This document shows positions 12,691 through 24,117 of a stretch of 64,000 nucleotides of DNA, piece after piece. Each line of letters opens with the position of its first letter. The stretch's first letter is position 1. Source of the DNA: Verpa conica. Lineage: Eukaryota; Ascomycota; Pezizomycetes; Pezizales; Morchellaceae. Under the pieces are notes generated by a model that saw nothing but the letters and a program-made list of their open reading frames with translations, ran no database searches and had not been told where the DNA came from. The stretch spans positions 558,001 to 622,000 of the forward strand of contig JAUFSD010000020.1 in assembly GCA_033030425.1 (NCBI GenBank), written 5' to 3'. A program made the translations under genes and the position numbers.

Positions 12691-14514
12691 TAGAGGTTTT
12701 AGGAAACATGTACCAGCCAAGAAAAATGGATCACATAATAGAGCTAGGGAATCTAGCAACGAGGGCAAACCTACCGACAGGAGAACTGTATTCCGAAATC
12801 GCGAGACCGACAAACGAAGTACTACTCTCTTATCTCAGATCATATAGCTACCTTTATACTAGTGCTGACCGCATATAACTTCCATAAATTATGATCAATT
12901 TCATAATATTGATAATCCATGGTGTATAGGTAGCTGTAATGGTAGGTGGGAGTGCGGGGTAGAGGCTGCACTACGCGGTCCTCTGGGTAAGCTATCTAAC
13001 ATATATGTCCAAATTGTCTAACTAACAGCCCTTCCTAGGAAACTTATTCTCGACATCAATTGAGTCAGTCCTGAGAAGAGTAAAACGAAGATACTTCCGG
13101 TAAGGATCCCATATCGGAAACGCAGATGTTTAGAGTATCATTACAACATCAATAAGTATTGGTCTCGCCTTGTATCTGTCGGTTTTTACAGTCTTCTACT
13201 CTCTCGTCATCAATCTAATTATAGAGGTGCGTGTATTCGGGAATGTCACTCTGTTTTGGGCACTATCACTAACTGAATTAAGGGAAGTAATAGAGTTGAC
13301 AAGAGGAGAGAGATTAGAAGAGATGGAGTGTGCAAGGTAGAAGAGAGTAGACAAGAACAGTCTCATGGGACATACCAAGAATCTGCTTTGCAGTGCGGAT
13401 TATGATCATAGAAGGAACAGAGCTGTGGCAGCGTATATGAATTTCAATAGCATTGCAGTCGAGATCAATGATCCATTATATAATGTAGATCGCCTAGATT
13501 TGTTCAAAAGATGGATTGGGATTAGATAATGAGAAACAGTTTGCCCTCCTGCGCACCTAAGAAAGAGACTCCCATTGATGATTAATGGGGGTCTGTACCG
13601 CTAGGATGACTGCCCTCTCTCCCTGCGCATATTCTTCATGTGCAGCTGCTTGCCGAAGTCCAGAAGGACATGGAAATGTGTCCTTCCAACCTTATGTAAT
13701 GCAAGACAGTCAGAGTATCTAGACCTGGTGAGTACATTGAGAGTGGCTGAGGCGCGTGGCTCGAATACACCTATAACCAGGTGACACTGTGAGTAAGTAA
13801 AAAATGGCTACCTATCCTGAGGCCTACTCTTGCCTAGGTCGCATAGACCTGCTCGTCCGCCTGGCGCGATAGCTGGTCCCTTCTCCACATCAGGTGGCCC
13901 TGTACGTCAACATATCTACAAAATTATGTTGTATGTATACCATGGGGTAAGCTATAGTGCAGTAACCCTCAGGTACACAAAAGGAACATATTACCTATAT
14001 GGTTCATATTATACTCAGGTGGCGGGATATGTTGTTTTGATTCCTATTCCCACCTTATCTATTTCTGTAACTATTTCACTTTGTAACAATTCCATAATAT
14101 TCCATAGCCATGGATTAATGTAACGGGACCCAATAAGCGGCGGAGCAGATGAACTTGTACATCGATATGATGAAGAGGCTGTGTGGGTCCCTACATGCCA
14201 AGCAGTACCGGGATGTTGGTCGATATGCCCATAGCCATCCCCTCTAGTTACTCTCAGAACATAAGATACAGACAAGCAGGGAGAACACATACATCACCCA
14301 TCTTAGCGGTTATTCTTCTCTGGCCACCCAGCCCTAGCAGCATATCTAACCCACGATTCTTACGTTACCCTTCCTCTACAAAGGTTCGCTACCTAAAGGT
14401 TTTATCACAGCCTACATTAAATTAAGCGAAGCGAACACACAGTATCCTTTTGACACTCAATTCACCTCTGTCACCGGTTCATCAAAAGCAAGACCCGAAA
14501 TAATTCTTGACGGT

Positions 14515-15018
14515 GTTCTAGTCCATTGGGGGAACGCCGCTTATCCAGGAGCGTTTCTGAATAGACCGGTCTACCAAGCGACAAAATCATATACCAGTCC
14601 ACTCATGAACGCCCCAGTCTAGTCAAGGGCAGTGCCAGACTAGTCAACAGAAATCGATTCATTTTTGCATATTGGGGCCCTGTAAGTTGAAGACATTACC
14701 TAATGATTTGTGAGAGCTGTTTCATACATTTACTCTACTTTCAGGGCTCTTTTCTGCTACCTTGAACTCCCATCAAAGGTAGGCTGATATATAAGGTATC
14801 CCCCACATTCGTAGGTATGATATATGAACAATAGATCTATAAAAACCGTATAAAGGACTGTAGAACATATTGACATCTCTTAGATACTCTCCCACTGGTT
14901 TCCCTATACCAAATCATGGATAGTTGTGGTTCTTCCGGTATAACAAACCGTTCTCTGGTGGACCAATTTATTCAGGAACGTTTCTGGATAAGTGGCGTTC
15001 CCCCACTGGACTAGAACA
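14515..15018. mobile_element. Inverted-repeat (MITE-like) element
   Basis: The left arm (about 14515-14597) contains GTCCATTGGGGGAACGCCGC, TTATCCAGGAGCGTTTCTGA and GACCGGTCTACCA. The right arm (about 14935-15018) is its imperfect reverse complement, with GTTCCCCCACTGGAC and AACGTTTCTGGATAAG. Arms are about 80 bp and the interior about 340 bp without coding sequence. Related arm sequence recurs near 30438-30520 and 30690-30780. This is the shape of a non-autonomous DNA transposon or foldback element. No transposase family can be assigned. Confidence 0.45.
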
Positions 15019-16104
15019 ATCTCTAAAGGTCGACCACTACACGAACAACTAGTGGTGTCTTGATCGGGCACTTGCTGCTGGAACAATGATGCCCGGCCTG
15101 GGTTACAGTCACACTGTCATGGAGCAGGCTCGCAGGGGTTGTTCCTGTCCAGTTATGGGGCTGGAGGCGGTCCGGGTGCTACCAGATACACTTATGTGTT
15201 TCTTACCCAAATAGTAAGATGAAGATGCAATAATGGAGGTACATACTTAGGGACGACTACGGGAGGTTTACATTAGCGAAAAAGCTGTGGCTACGCGGGA
15301 GGAATGCCGAATCGATAGGGACCACGTATAGCCCAGGTAAACTAGAAGATATGATGATGGATACAAATGTGAAAGCCCGCGTTAACCTGACGGAGGATTG
15401 CGCTTCATTTAACATTGAGAGTCATCTCATACGGTATGTGCTACCATATACTGTTATGTTACTACCATCCTAACAAGGCTGAGTTGTTACAGCTACATTT
15501 CATAATAATCGAGGGAGTAATCATTATCATCATTGCCGTCCTCGGTGGGGTGGGCGGCGAGGGAGGAAATTCTCCCGCTATAGCGGTAGTATGTGGCTTA
15601 CTCGGTAAACTCTCGCCTATCAGCCTAAAAGGGGACCCCACTAACTATAGCCAGGCAATCTCTTCTCCGCGACAGTTCACATAGTTGTAAAACGGTTTTA
15701 TCACGGGTAGGCGCGGTGCCGGATTTTAGATAGGATTTTAGTTGTTCCAATTTGTTTCCTATGTTTTCGTGGTGATACGGCCTAAATATATGACTAAGAA
15801 CAAATATAGACCAGTCTTTCATGTATGAATAAAGCACCTTTATGCTCCCGGGAACGTAGAATGAGAGAGATATAGACTGGACTTCAATTTTTGATGGTTA
15901 ACTGTAGTTAATGTGTAAAGCTCTTCTTGATAAGACAACTTTCAGATGTGGAAATGTGTCTTAGCAAAGAAATCTGCAATAACGTGTTTGACGGGGTAAT
16001 GGGACACGACAGGGTAATGGGACAGCGTGCCTTGGCGCTAACCTCACCCCACAGGTGGGGTAACTGCGGGGCAGCTACAACCACATACCCCAAAGACAAT
16101 TCCG

Positions 16105-17609
16105 ATGGCAAGATATAAGAAGCGCCAGATCTGTAACAGCAAGGAGGAGGCAATACAGGCAGCATTAAAGGACTACAATACCCACAAATTCCCATCAATG
16201 CAAAAAGCAGCAGCAGCACATGAGATGCCTATCAATACATTGAGTAGGAGACTAAAAGAAGCTCAACCACGGTCCCAATCCCATCCAGAGACTGCGCTGC
16301 TCATGCCAGAGCAGGAGGAGTCGATTGTACGCCTATGTCTAAAGCTTGATAGTTGGGGAAACCCTTTGAAATTACTATATTTGAAAGCTATCGTCCTCCA
16401 TGTGCAACCTCGGGAAACTCAAAGAGAACCTGGAAAGCACTGGATAACTCGCTTCATAAATTGTCATCCTATTATTGCTAGCAAGATTGCTTCTTCAATT
16501 GACAGGCAGAGGGCTACAGCAGAGAACCTTGTAGTACTAGCACATTTTTTTAAACTGGTAATTTTATAATTTCAATTCTGATAGAATTTATTCTAACTGA
16601 AATATAGCTAGGAAAAATACTTCAAGAGTATCAAAGAAAGCTTCAAAATATTTGGAATATTGATGAGAAGGGATTCATGATAGGTAAAGCACACAAGTGC
16701 CGTGTTATCTGTAGGAGAGGGCGCAGAAACCCAAAACTGGTACAGGATGGGGACAGGAAATCAGTCACAGTAATCGAGGGAGTTTCAGCAACAGGTCAAC
16801 TCTTAGAACCAATGATAATCCACCAGGGTAAAGGCCATACTGCTGGCTGGTATGCCCACGTATCTGAGGAGGAGGAAGCCACATTTGCATTGTCAAGTAA
16901 AGGGTGGACTGATAATACTCTGGGAGTAGAGTATTTAGAAAAAATATTTGATAAACACACATCTCCAATGTAAGACTCTTTTCTGGGTATATTCTAAATG
17001 CTAACTGGTCTAGCGCTGCCAGAAAAACTCAACTTTTGATCCCAGATGATTATGGATCTCATGTTACCCCTGAATCTCTTCTCTATGGAGTGCAGCATGA
17101 TATTGTGATTCTATGTCTTCCATCTCATAACAGCCATATCTTGCAACTATTTGATGTAGGTTTTTTTGCAAATTTAGACCGCCACTATACTGAAGAGCTT
17201 GATGAATGGACAAGGCATGGCCTGCAGCATATAAATATAGCGGAATTCTATAAGTTATTAACCATACTACATATCTTTAAAATAAATTATTCTAATTATT
17301 AATCTATCATAGGCACTTATTTCATGCCACAAAGTGTACCTATAGTCCAAAATTAATCCAGCAAGCATTTGAGTCTACTGGTATCTATTCTTTCAATGCC
17401 AGAAAGGTTCTAGAAAGTCCATTTAGAAGATTTCTTTATAGCTCTCCACCTCCATCAAGTCCACTTTTTCCTACAACACCCAAAAGCGGCAGAGAAGTAG
17501 ATAAACTAGGGCGAGACTTATTAGATCTTATAGACTCTAGATCACCACGCTTTCAGAGAATCCAAGCTGGCATATCAAAGCTAGTCAAATATGGAGAAAG
17601 AATGGAAGT
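16105..17609 (+). pseudogene. Pogo-type DDE transposase, truncated
   Basis: Exons inferred by alignment with the intact copy are 16105-16557, 16612-16969, 17014-17253 and 17313-17609. The N-terminal DNA-binding part starts MARYKKRQICNSKEEAIQAA with a helix-turn-helix stretch (MPINTLSRRLKEA) and then GKHWITRFINCHP. The DDE domain keeps NIWNIDEKGF and a changed second motif (LLIPDDYGSH against LLILDGHGSH). The third region reads NSHILQLFDVGFF. The third intron's donor has decayed from GTAAAT to GTTATT at 17254. The C-terminus is lost where the nested insertion interrupts exon 4. Clearly homologous to the 31279-33127 gene but non-functional. Confidence 0.8.
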
Positions 17610-17824
17610 TGCATCAGCAAAAAAAATATTTCTACTGGCTCTCCTGGAGACAAAATACTGAATTTCTATCTCCAGGGGATATTTTTTTGAAATTTAATCT
17701 CTAGGAGACAGATTTTCAGGAAAGCTGTCTCCCAGTATTACCTGGAGATGACTTTTTCAAAAAAGTGTCTCCAGAAGATATTCAAGAGACTGTGAGAGGA
17801 ATAAATTTTGTTTTGCTGATGTGA
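17610..17824. mobile_element. Nested MITE-like insertion in the pogo transposase
   Basis: Compared with the intact pogo copy, about 215 bp are inserted in exon 4 between GAATGGAAG and a GAACATGATATAGAG-type continuation. The insert starts TTGCATCAGCAAAA and ends TTTTGCTGATGTGAA, imperfect inverted repeats of about 14 bp. Its interior has several CTGGAGAC/GTCTCCAG blocks in both orientations, so it can fold on itself, and no coding sequence. The exact target duplication is unclear (possibly GAA). Confidence 0.6.
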
Positions 17825-17885
17825 ACATGATATAGAGAAATTTAGACACCAGCAGCTTTGTATCCAGGTATTTAATAAACCACAT

Positions 17886-18316
17886 TGTCAAGAACACCCA
17901 TTTCCTAGTCTGCCTTGTCTATCTCCTTGTTTCATGTATCGTTTCATATCTCGTAAAATTCCTGTTATCATTGGTTATGTAAAGAATTACGCCTTTCAGG
18001 ACGAGACGTCTATAGTTTCATGTAGAAGGAGATCGCTCCTTCAGTTTCATATTGTCTCATTGTTGATCTCAGCGTCCCTCCAGAGAGGGTATAAAAGGGA
18101 CGCATCTCTGTCAGTTAGTTAGTTCTTCATGCAACAATTTGCATTCATACCATACCTACCTTGTCCCTGAGTCCCTAGTCTCTCAATACTAGCCTTGCCT
18201 CGTGATTATCGCCTGCTGTTCCCCAATAGGTGATCGGTTTTTACAGTCAGGCAAACAGTTGCACTGCACCTCCAGTGTTCCCAGTTAGCTAAACAGGCAA
18301 GTAAGGCTGGTAACAC
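17886..18316 (+). mobile_element. Possible LTR-like sequence with TATA box
   Basis: A ~430-bp segment without coding potential that starts TGTCAAGAACACCC and ends near GGCTGGTAACA. It contains a good TATA box (GGGTATAAAAGGGACGC, around 18088-18104) followed by a TTAGTTAGTTAG stretch. TG...CA ends and an internal promoter suggest an LTR, but no second copy or convincing target duplication was found. Ends are uncertain. Confidence 0.25.
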
Positions 18317-18829
18317 AGTAACAACTACTTTTCAAGTAAATATTCTAACACGTGTGAGTAAATTGCTTTCAAGGTGGACAGCGTAAGGGCAGCATAACCA
18401 CAGAACACAACTAACTTAATAGGAAGGTAACTATCAATTACAAGCAAAATACCAAGAGTTTGTGAAGTAGTTACAGTGGTTTCAGCGGTCACATAGCAAT
18501 GTAGTAATAGAAAGGCAGCGAGAAAGAGATCTTCTATTGATTCTAACTGAAGAGACATTGCGTAAAGAAAAAAGAGAAAATTACTACAAGAGGGGAGCAA
18601 AGCTCCCTATTTATACCCAAAATCTCCCTCCTTGTTCTCCTTTCTTATTTCCTCGCATGCATGAGTTGTCACTACAACTCACCTTTATTCCCTTGCATGC
18701 ATGTGTTGTCGCTTACAACTCACCCTGTATCCCTGCATCTTTATCCGTGAAAATTGCGCCACTTGAAACTTGTTCCATCACGAAACTTTCTGTCTACTAA
18801 CTGAGCATGTTTGATATCGTTAGTTGTTC
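18317..18829 (-). mobile_element. LTR-like sequence, copy D
   Basis: The ends form a short inverted repeat: AACAACTA near 18322 and TAGTTGTTCA ending at 18829. Read on minus it contains TATAAATA, a hairpin, and then a TTTACGCAATGTCTCTT block that resembles GTTACGCAATCTCTTGTTT in copy B (35.85 kb). The minus-strand upstream part holds two copies of a ~40-bp unit (about 18651-18725), each with GCATGCATG and GTTGT...ACAAC dyads. The likeness supports membership of the same broad LTR family as copies A-C. Boundaries are tentative. Confidence 0.35.
18593..18615 (-). promoter_or_regulatory. TATA box with adjacent hairpin in LTR copy D
   Basis: On minus TATAAATA (plus 18608-18615) is directly followed by GGGAGC-TTT-GCTCCC (18593-18607), a perfect 6-bp stem. 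The architecture is that of copies A-C, with a different stem sequence. Confidence 0.4.
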
Positions 18830-19048
18830 AAAAAATACAAGTCATCTGTTCCTACAGTAGGTGGGATAGCACAGTTAATCATTATATCAGGTGCCGTACG
18901 ACATGTTTGTATCATGGATATACGTAGTACAAATGATAAAAAGGTACTATAAAACACCTATTGCACTCCAAACAACAATCTAGGAACATGAAGAAGAAGC
19001 AGTCACCTAGAGAATACTAAGTATGAGTAATATTTCTACTAATAATCA

Positions 19049-19232
19049 ATACGGGCTCATCTCCCCAGAAGAAATATAGACTCAGCTACATTTACATCAC
19101 CGTAATTATCCGGTTAGGTGGAAATTATCCAGGACAACTGATGTACAATACCAGTTGGGCACTGCATTCATGCAAACAACAGTCTTGCAGAAGGATCGAT
19201 CATACCAAAAGGCTGTCGGAAGTACATTAGAT
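19049..19232 (+). pseudogene. Coding relic of unknown family
   Basis: One frame reads LISPEEI, a TAG stop, then TQLHLHHRNYPVRWKLSR and TTDVQYQLGTAFMQTTVLQK, ending in AVGSTLDF and a TGA. It looks coding apart from the single TAG, which a CAG-to-TAG change would explain. It ends about 50 bp before the Tc1/mariner insertion at 19285. Family unknown. Confidence 0.3.
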
Positions 19233-19284
19233 TTTTGATCAGTATTATCTCCTCTTACTGATATTATATGTATTTCTACAGTTA

Positions 19285-20683
19285 CAGTCCCTCCGCAAAA
19301 GTGTTGGTGATCCGCTTAGTCAGCGCCCCTCCACATCAAAAGTACCGACTCCGAAGGCAGAGAAAAAACCAAATTACAGCACCACTATACTAGCTAGCCA
19401 CCTTATATCAAAAATACATATTGTTTTAAAGTATTAGAAATGTATAGAAAAAAGAAAAGTAGAAATATACAAATTAGTACTTGGTATACCACCCCTTTGC
19501 CTGTATAACTACATTCACTCTATCTGGCATAGAGCTCCATAGTTTCTCAAAAAATTCTTCAAGTATAGTATTCTAGACAAGAGGCAAAACTTCAGCTAAT
19601 CTCTCTCTAACTTTATCAATACCCCCTGGGGTATCCCCAATATTAGGGTGCTGCTCCTGAAGCCGCTTTTTAAGTTCTACCCAGACATGCTCAATTGGGT
19701 TTAGATCAGTAGAATAGCGGGGATGATCCTCGATCTCAAAATTTATCTCCTCAAACCATTCCTGCACAATAATTGCTTTATAAATAGATGCATTATCTTG
19801 CATAAAGCGTGCGTCGTTGAGAGTATCACGAACGTGTTCCATAACCGGGGTTAAGAGGCACTGCAGAAGCCGCAAATATATGAATTGATCAACTGATTTG
19901 ACGATGAGTGGAACAAACATTCCTCGGCAGCGATCATAGAAACAATCCTAAACCATTAAAGACATGCCTTTCCCTCTGGGACGAGGATTGATGCATTCCT
20001 TTTTCCATTTCTCGCATGGGTTCTAAATACCAATACCTGTCTGGAATCTGATGATTTTTCCATACTGCATTCATCACTCCACACCACCCCCTCAAAATCC
20101 TTGGCATCCCAATCCTAATGCTGCAAAGCCCAATCTAGTCTCTTAGCTGCATGTTCATCATTCAATAGCGGCCTTTTCTTTGCTCTCCATTTCTTAATAT
20201 TCTCTTCTTTTAATACTCTATCCATAGTATCAAGTGAAACCTCAGGGCAATGCCTGTCGCGTAACTCTTGGCGCATCATTGTGCAATTCAATCGTACGGC
20301 GCGCAGGAGATTCTGTTTGGCGCGTCGATTAAGCTTTTCGAGTCTACCAGAGTGAGGGAGATTGTCTTTAGAACCACGTTCTATTTTTCTTGTGATAAAG
20401 TTTTTGATGGTACTCCGCGGTTTTCCCATAATGCGGGCTATGGTCGCCACTACAGTAATAGTGTAGTGCAGTCCAATTATCAATCCCTTCTGATAATCGG
20501 TTAATTCTCTTCGGGAGGTTTTGGTAGCATGTCTTTTAGGCTTCCGAGTAGTACGCGCCATTTTTACTGCCGGGGGTGGGTGGAAACTGCAGGGAGTATC
20601 GACTGCCTACCCCCTCGGGTCGGTACTTTTGATGTGGAGGGGCGCTGACTAAGCGGATCACCAACACTTTTGCGGAGGGACTG
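19285..20683 (-). mobile_element. Tc1/mariner-type transposon with perfect 65-bp inverted repeats
   Basis: The ends are 65-bp inverted repeats, identical by eye (19285-19349 and 20619-20683), starting CAGTCCCTCCGCAAAAGTGT, flanked by TA at 19283-19284 and 20684-20685. Length is 1399 bp with a transposase gene on minus. TA target duplication, size and DDE motifs place it in the IS630-Tc1-mariner superfamily. Intact terminal repeats mean it might still be mobilised in trans, although its own transposase is dead. Confidence 0.88.
19475..20561 (-). pseudogene. Tc1-type transposase, inactivated by stops and a frameshift
   Basis: The start is MARTTRKPKRHATKTSRREL at 20561, with a helix-turn-helix region (GLIIGLHYTITVVATIARIM). 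After a TAG at 20115-20117 the frame continues DWDAKDFEGVVWSDECSM with the first catalytic Asp. A frameshift near 19990-20000 follows, then GKGMSLMV, a TAG at 19948-19950 and DCFYDRCRGMFVPLI. The domain continues with MQDNASIYKAI (second Asp) and HPRYSTDLNPIEHVW (Glu), 34 residues apart (DD34E), then a TAG at 19573-19575, and ends KGWYTKY at 19475. The stops sit where Gln, Trp and Gln are expected, so each fits CAG-to-TAG or TGG-to-TAG. Confidence 0.85.
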
Positions 20684-22346
20684 TATAGTCGGCGGAAGGC
20701 TCCACGTTAACGATAAACCGTTTTGGTAAAACCTACAAGTAGAGAATCAAACCTACACTGTCGTATACGGTATGCCTATTCCCGCCTTCACACTTCTCTG
20801 GTACTAAACTTTAGGAGTTCGACGGAGCTTCTACCCGCTCGGTCGTGTGGCTCCAAGGGGGGAGGTGCCTACGGAATGTTTGTTGGATCCAGCCAATTAC
20901 CCGGCAGAACACAAACCTGCGACTGCAGCGGTCTTGAAGAGCTTTACAAGCAACCGAGTAAGCGGAACATTGATGATTATTACGATGCGGTGGAAGAGGA
21001 GTTCATCGGTGCTGAACGTATGCTGTTCATCAATCTCCAGACAAACGATGAATAAATGCCGCTTGAAATATAGAGACAGTATTAGCGTGATCGAGGGTGT
21101 GGAAGTATTTTAGCTGATATGGTAGACCTAAAACAACTATATAGGTTGCAGGAGGGGTTCCCCAGTGGCTAAGGAACTTGTAGGGAATACTTAAAATAAG
21201 TCTACACTGCTATCTTCTACTGACTATTAAGTCGTGAACAGCTTACTTAGACTGCCTTGGTTCGCAATGCACTAATTCACGTGAAGAGTTATTACGTTGT
21301 TCAAATACATGAGTATGTAGCTTCTGTTTCGACTTATTCCTTTAATGTGTGCCCCTTTACTACTATCGCTGCTACCTGAAACAGTGGATATTCACTGTCA
21401 CTCGTTTGGGGAACCATTGCGCACCAGGAGAGAGCTATATAGGCAGATATCATATCCCCCGATACACCAATAACCACCGGCCGACTATCTACATCTAAGC
21501 AAACCTAACTGCACACCGCCCCGGAAACTGAGTGAGAGGATATTCGAGGAGGACAGCATCTACCGGTAATTTGTGTGTGTATCAGACATCTCCGTTTGCC
21601 TGGGTTAGGGTTGGAATATAGATTTTCGTTTACTAATAAAGCTAACGATCCAATTATCAACACTTTTAAGCGGTGAGTTAATAGACCTGAGTACCGGCAA
21701 TGGGTATTGATTAGCTCCTCTTTCTCTGATGGTGTTCACTCGCCCTATCCACTACCGCAACCTAATGACGATTAGGATACAGGCAGAAGTGAAAGTAAAA
21801 GTAAAAGAAAAGTTGTAATGAATCAATGTACCTATCTCATCCTAAAATCAATGGTGTATTAGATACAGTCAATCCGTTCTTACAAGCAAAGGTTCTCACT
21901 GAGATAACTCAATTTATATTACGGAGCTAACCTCCGCAAAACTAGGCGACTTCCACCGATCTTACTATGTAGGTAAGGCACCTTTACATTAAATCTCTGC
22001 TGGGTCTCTATCATGGTCGGAGAACGTTCCTGCTACCTGATGCCAGGACTACCGGACTTTTACCATTATCCAGGTCAAATGTGTATGATGTTTGGTGGGT
22101 ACATCATACAGCATCACTCGATTCGGACAATGAAAGTCTATTGGGATATGGCTACCTAATTAGATATATCGTGAGCACCAAAGTGGATATCTGTGGGTGA
22201 CGTCTCCGAATTGATTTGATATTTATTATTGTCAGAAATGATATTATTACTGCAATGTATAGACAATGGTTAAGTTAATTTAAGAGTAGATATCGGTCAC
22301 TGGGTTAAATAGGCATAAGCGTACCAACTATTCATCCTAGTTAAGT
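20684..22346. other. Gene-free stretch
   Basis: Mostly unrecognised DNA. A plus-strand frame ending at 21055 has a coding-like tail (GLEELYKQPSKRNIDDYYDA to LQTNDE) but no recognisable domain. A telomere-type motif lies at 21602-21612. Confidence 0.4.
21602..21612 (+). repeat. Interstitial telomere-type motif
   Basis: GGGTTAGGGTT, about 1.2 kb upstream of the RING-finger gene's first certain ATG. Confidence 0.8.
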
Positions 22347-22830
22347 TTGCTGCCTAGTACCACCGCCGGGGATGCTCTTATCTGTGGTAGGCTTCATCTC
22401 AGCTGCGGCTTGGTGAGATCTAATGCTTGGGTGACACGGCTGACAAACCATCAGGCAACCGTCTTGGCTAGCCGCCTTACCCTAACTTTAGGTGTATTCC
22501 ATTCCCATAAGCACAAACTCGCGCCCACGTTTGTCGACTTCATCTTCATTCCCAATGGCTATTCCAGGGATGATTTTTCTGTTGTTACTGCTGGGTATAC
22601 CGGTTATGATGTATATCTACTGGGAGCTGACCCTGATGATAATAGCACTCACGTGAGCATCCCCGTAAATCAACCGGTAGAGCCACCAACAGTTCATTGC
22701 TTACCTTACGGATCACAGAATTATAGCAGCCGCTGTTATCTCCGCTGACCGAACCCCGACCTACCACCCTGACACCTCCGACTTCCAGGCAGATCAAGCG
22801 AGAGGTTTCAGAAGGTCACAACCCTTGACT

Positions 22831-23457
22831 ATGCAGATGATCGCAGAGCGCCAGGCGGAGCGAGCACATACCATACAAGCAGCCAGAGAGCGATCCCGGC
22901 AGTCTCGATTGAATACCTCGGCCCCCTGGTACCGACGCCTCTGGAGCTTTATCTCTGCTCCTCTCGGCTCGAAGCCTATCAACCTGAACGAGGTCGCTGA
23001 AGAGGCCTACGCGCTGCTAGAATTCTTTAGTAAAGTCGCACATGACCCTGAAAAGCAGCAGGAGTTGATTGATATGGCTGTGAAAAACCTTCTGCTGGCA
23101 CAGAAGGAACTCCGGGTTAGAGCTGGCCAGGAAGATCCACTGCCGACACCTCCGGAGACAGTACCGCCTCCGCAACCAGCGCGACCGGAAGGGCAGGGGA
23201 GTGTTAATAATGATTGTATTGTGTGTTTTGATAAGGCTGTAGATACGGTGATCCTTCCGTGTAACCATTTAGCGTTGTGCTCGGTATGTCCTGGTCCCGC
23301 TATGGACGGAGTAGTATAGGTACTAATGCTCAATGAGGGATGTTGCGATGAAATTGGGATAAGAGAAAGAGGTCCCTGGCTGTGGGGGTCAGCGCGTTGC
23401 CCGCTCTGTAGAACCCAGACTACTGGAAGGGTTAGTGCGAGATCCTGGATGAAATGA
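22831..23457 (+). CDS. RING-finger protein (gene A)
   Basis: Exons 22831-23283 and 23338-23457 give at least 190 aa; the 54-bp intron starts GTATGT and ends CAATGAG. The N-terminal part is basic and Arg/Gln-rich. A helical block follows (INLNEVAEEAYALLEFFSKV, about 55-75), then a Pro-rich linker. The RING reads CIVC, 11 residues, CNH, LALC, and across the intron S|GCC..., then RCPLC: a complete C3HC4 set, so it probably binds zinc and acts as a ubiquitin ligase. The gene may extend 5': coding-like sequence runs from about 22347 through a possible 40-bp intron (22653-22692) with matching phase, but no upstream ATG was found. It is paralogous to the genes at 48.8-51.2 and 52.3-54.1 kb. Confidence 0.75.
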
Positions 23458-23586
23458 GTGGAGAGGAGACTGACAATGAGTTTTTTGATAGATCAAAGTA
23501 TTCCGGAGCTAGTGGATAGAAATCATGGGAGGTATCGGCTGTAGTATGGCTTATCCGGAGGTGTCATGGTTGCGTTGTTTGTAGTA

Positions 23587-23597
23587 GGGTTAGGGTT
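23587..23597 (+). repeat. Interstitial telomere-type motif
   Basis: GGGTTAGGGTT, 130 bp past the stop of RING gene A. Confidence 0.8.
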
Positions 23598-24106
23598 TTC
23601 GTATAATGGAAAGTATTAACAGCAGCACCTCGCTAGAGCCCCCGTAATGAATAAGTGTGCCCATCCATTCTTAGGCCTCATCGCTCTTACAGAATCTGCC
23701 AGAGATACTATCTTACCCCCGTTCCTCTAAAACATCCGTCTAGACTCATCCCCAAGGTGCTCCCACGGTGAATGATGTCATCGTTACCATCGTTCTTGCG
23801 TCATTTCCTCACTACTTATAAGAACAGTTGTACCACTGAGTTCTGGACGACCGCAAGACCGCCTACAATTACCACCGCCTCCCATCCCGATTTTAGGAAT
23901 TCAGTCTTATAAAGCGACGCGAACGTCGAGGGAGCTGAACCTGACCACCATGAGGTCGACAGCCTTGGTAATGATGATGAAAACGCCTTTCTAGATAGCA
24001 CGACTGTCTCAGATCCTCCCCGGTATATCGAGAATTACGGCCCAACGAGTGCAGTAACGGTCAAGGTACTTCATGGCTGTGTGCGGATAAAAGGGGCGGG
24101 CAAACA

Positions 24107-24117
24107 AACCCTAACCC
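24107..24117 (-). repeat. Interstitial telomere-type motif
   Basis: AACCCTAACCC on plus, about 650 bp upstream of the NLR start codon. Confidence 0.8.

Larger units (their letters stand above)
12266..15981. other. Gene-free stretch with repeat copies
   Basis: Apart from the ~180-bp repeat at 12511-12690 and the inverted-repeat element at 14515-15018, nothing was recognised. The small open frames at 13830-14425 lie on both strands, overlap one another and show no domain. Confidence 0.45.
15982..17862 (+). mobile_element. Pogo/Fot1-type element, 3'-truncated copy
   Basis: The left terminal repeat starts at 15982 just after a TA (15980-15981) and resembles that of the intact element at 31157: it shares GGGTAATGGGACACGACAGG, although the first ~15 bp have drifted. 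The transposase follows in the same exon layout. The last exon is broken by a ~215-bp insertion, and similarity ends near 17862 after CACCAGCAGCTTTG. The right terminal repeat and the last ~490 bp of the family are missing, so this copy cannot move by itself. Confidence 0.8.
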
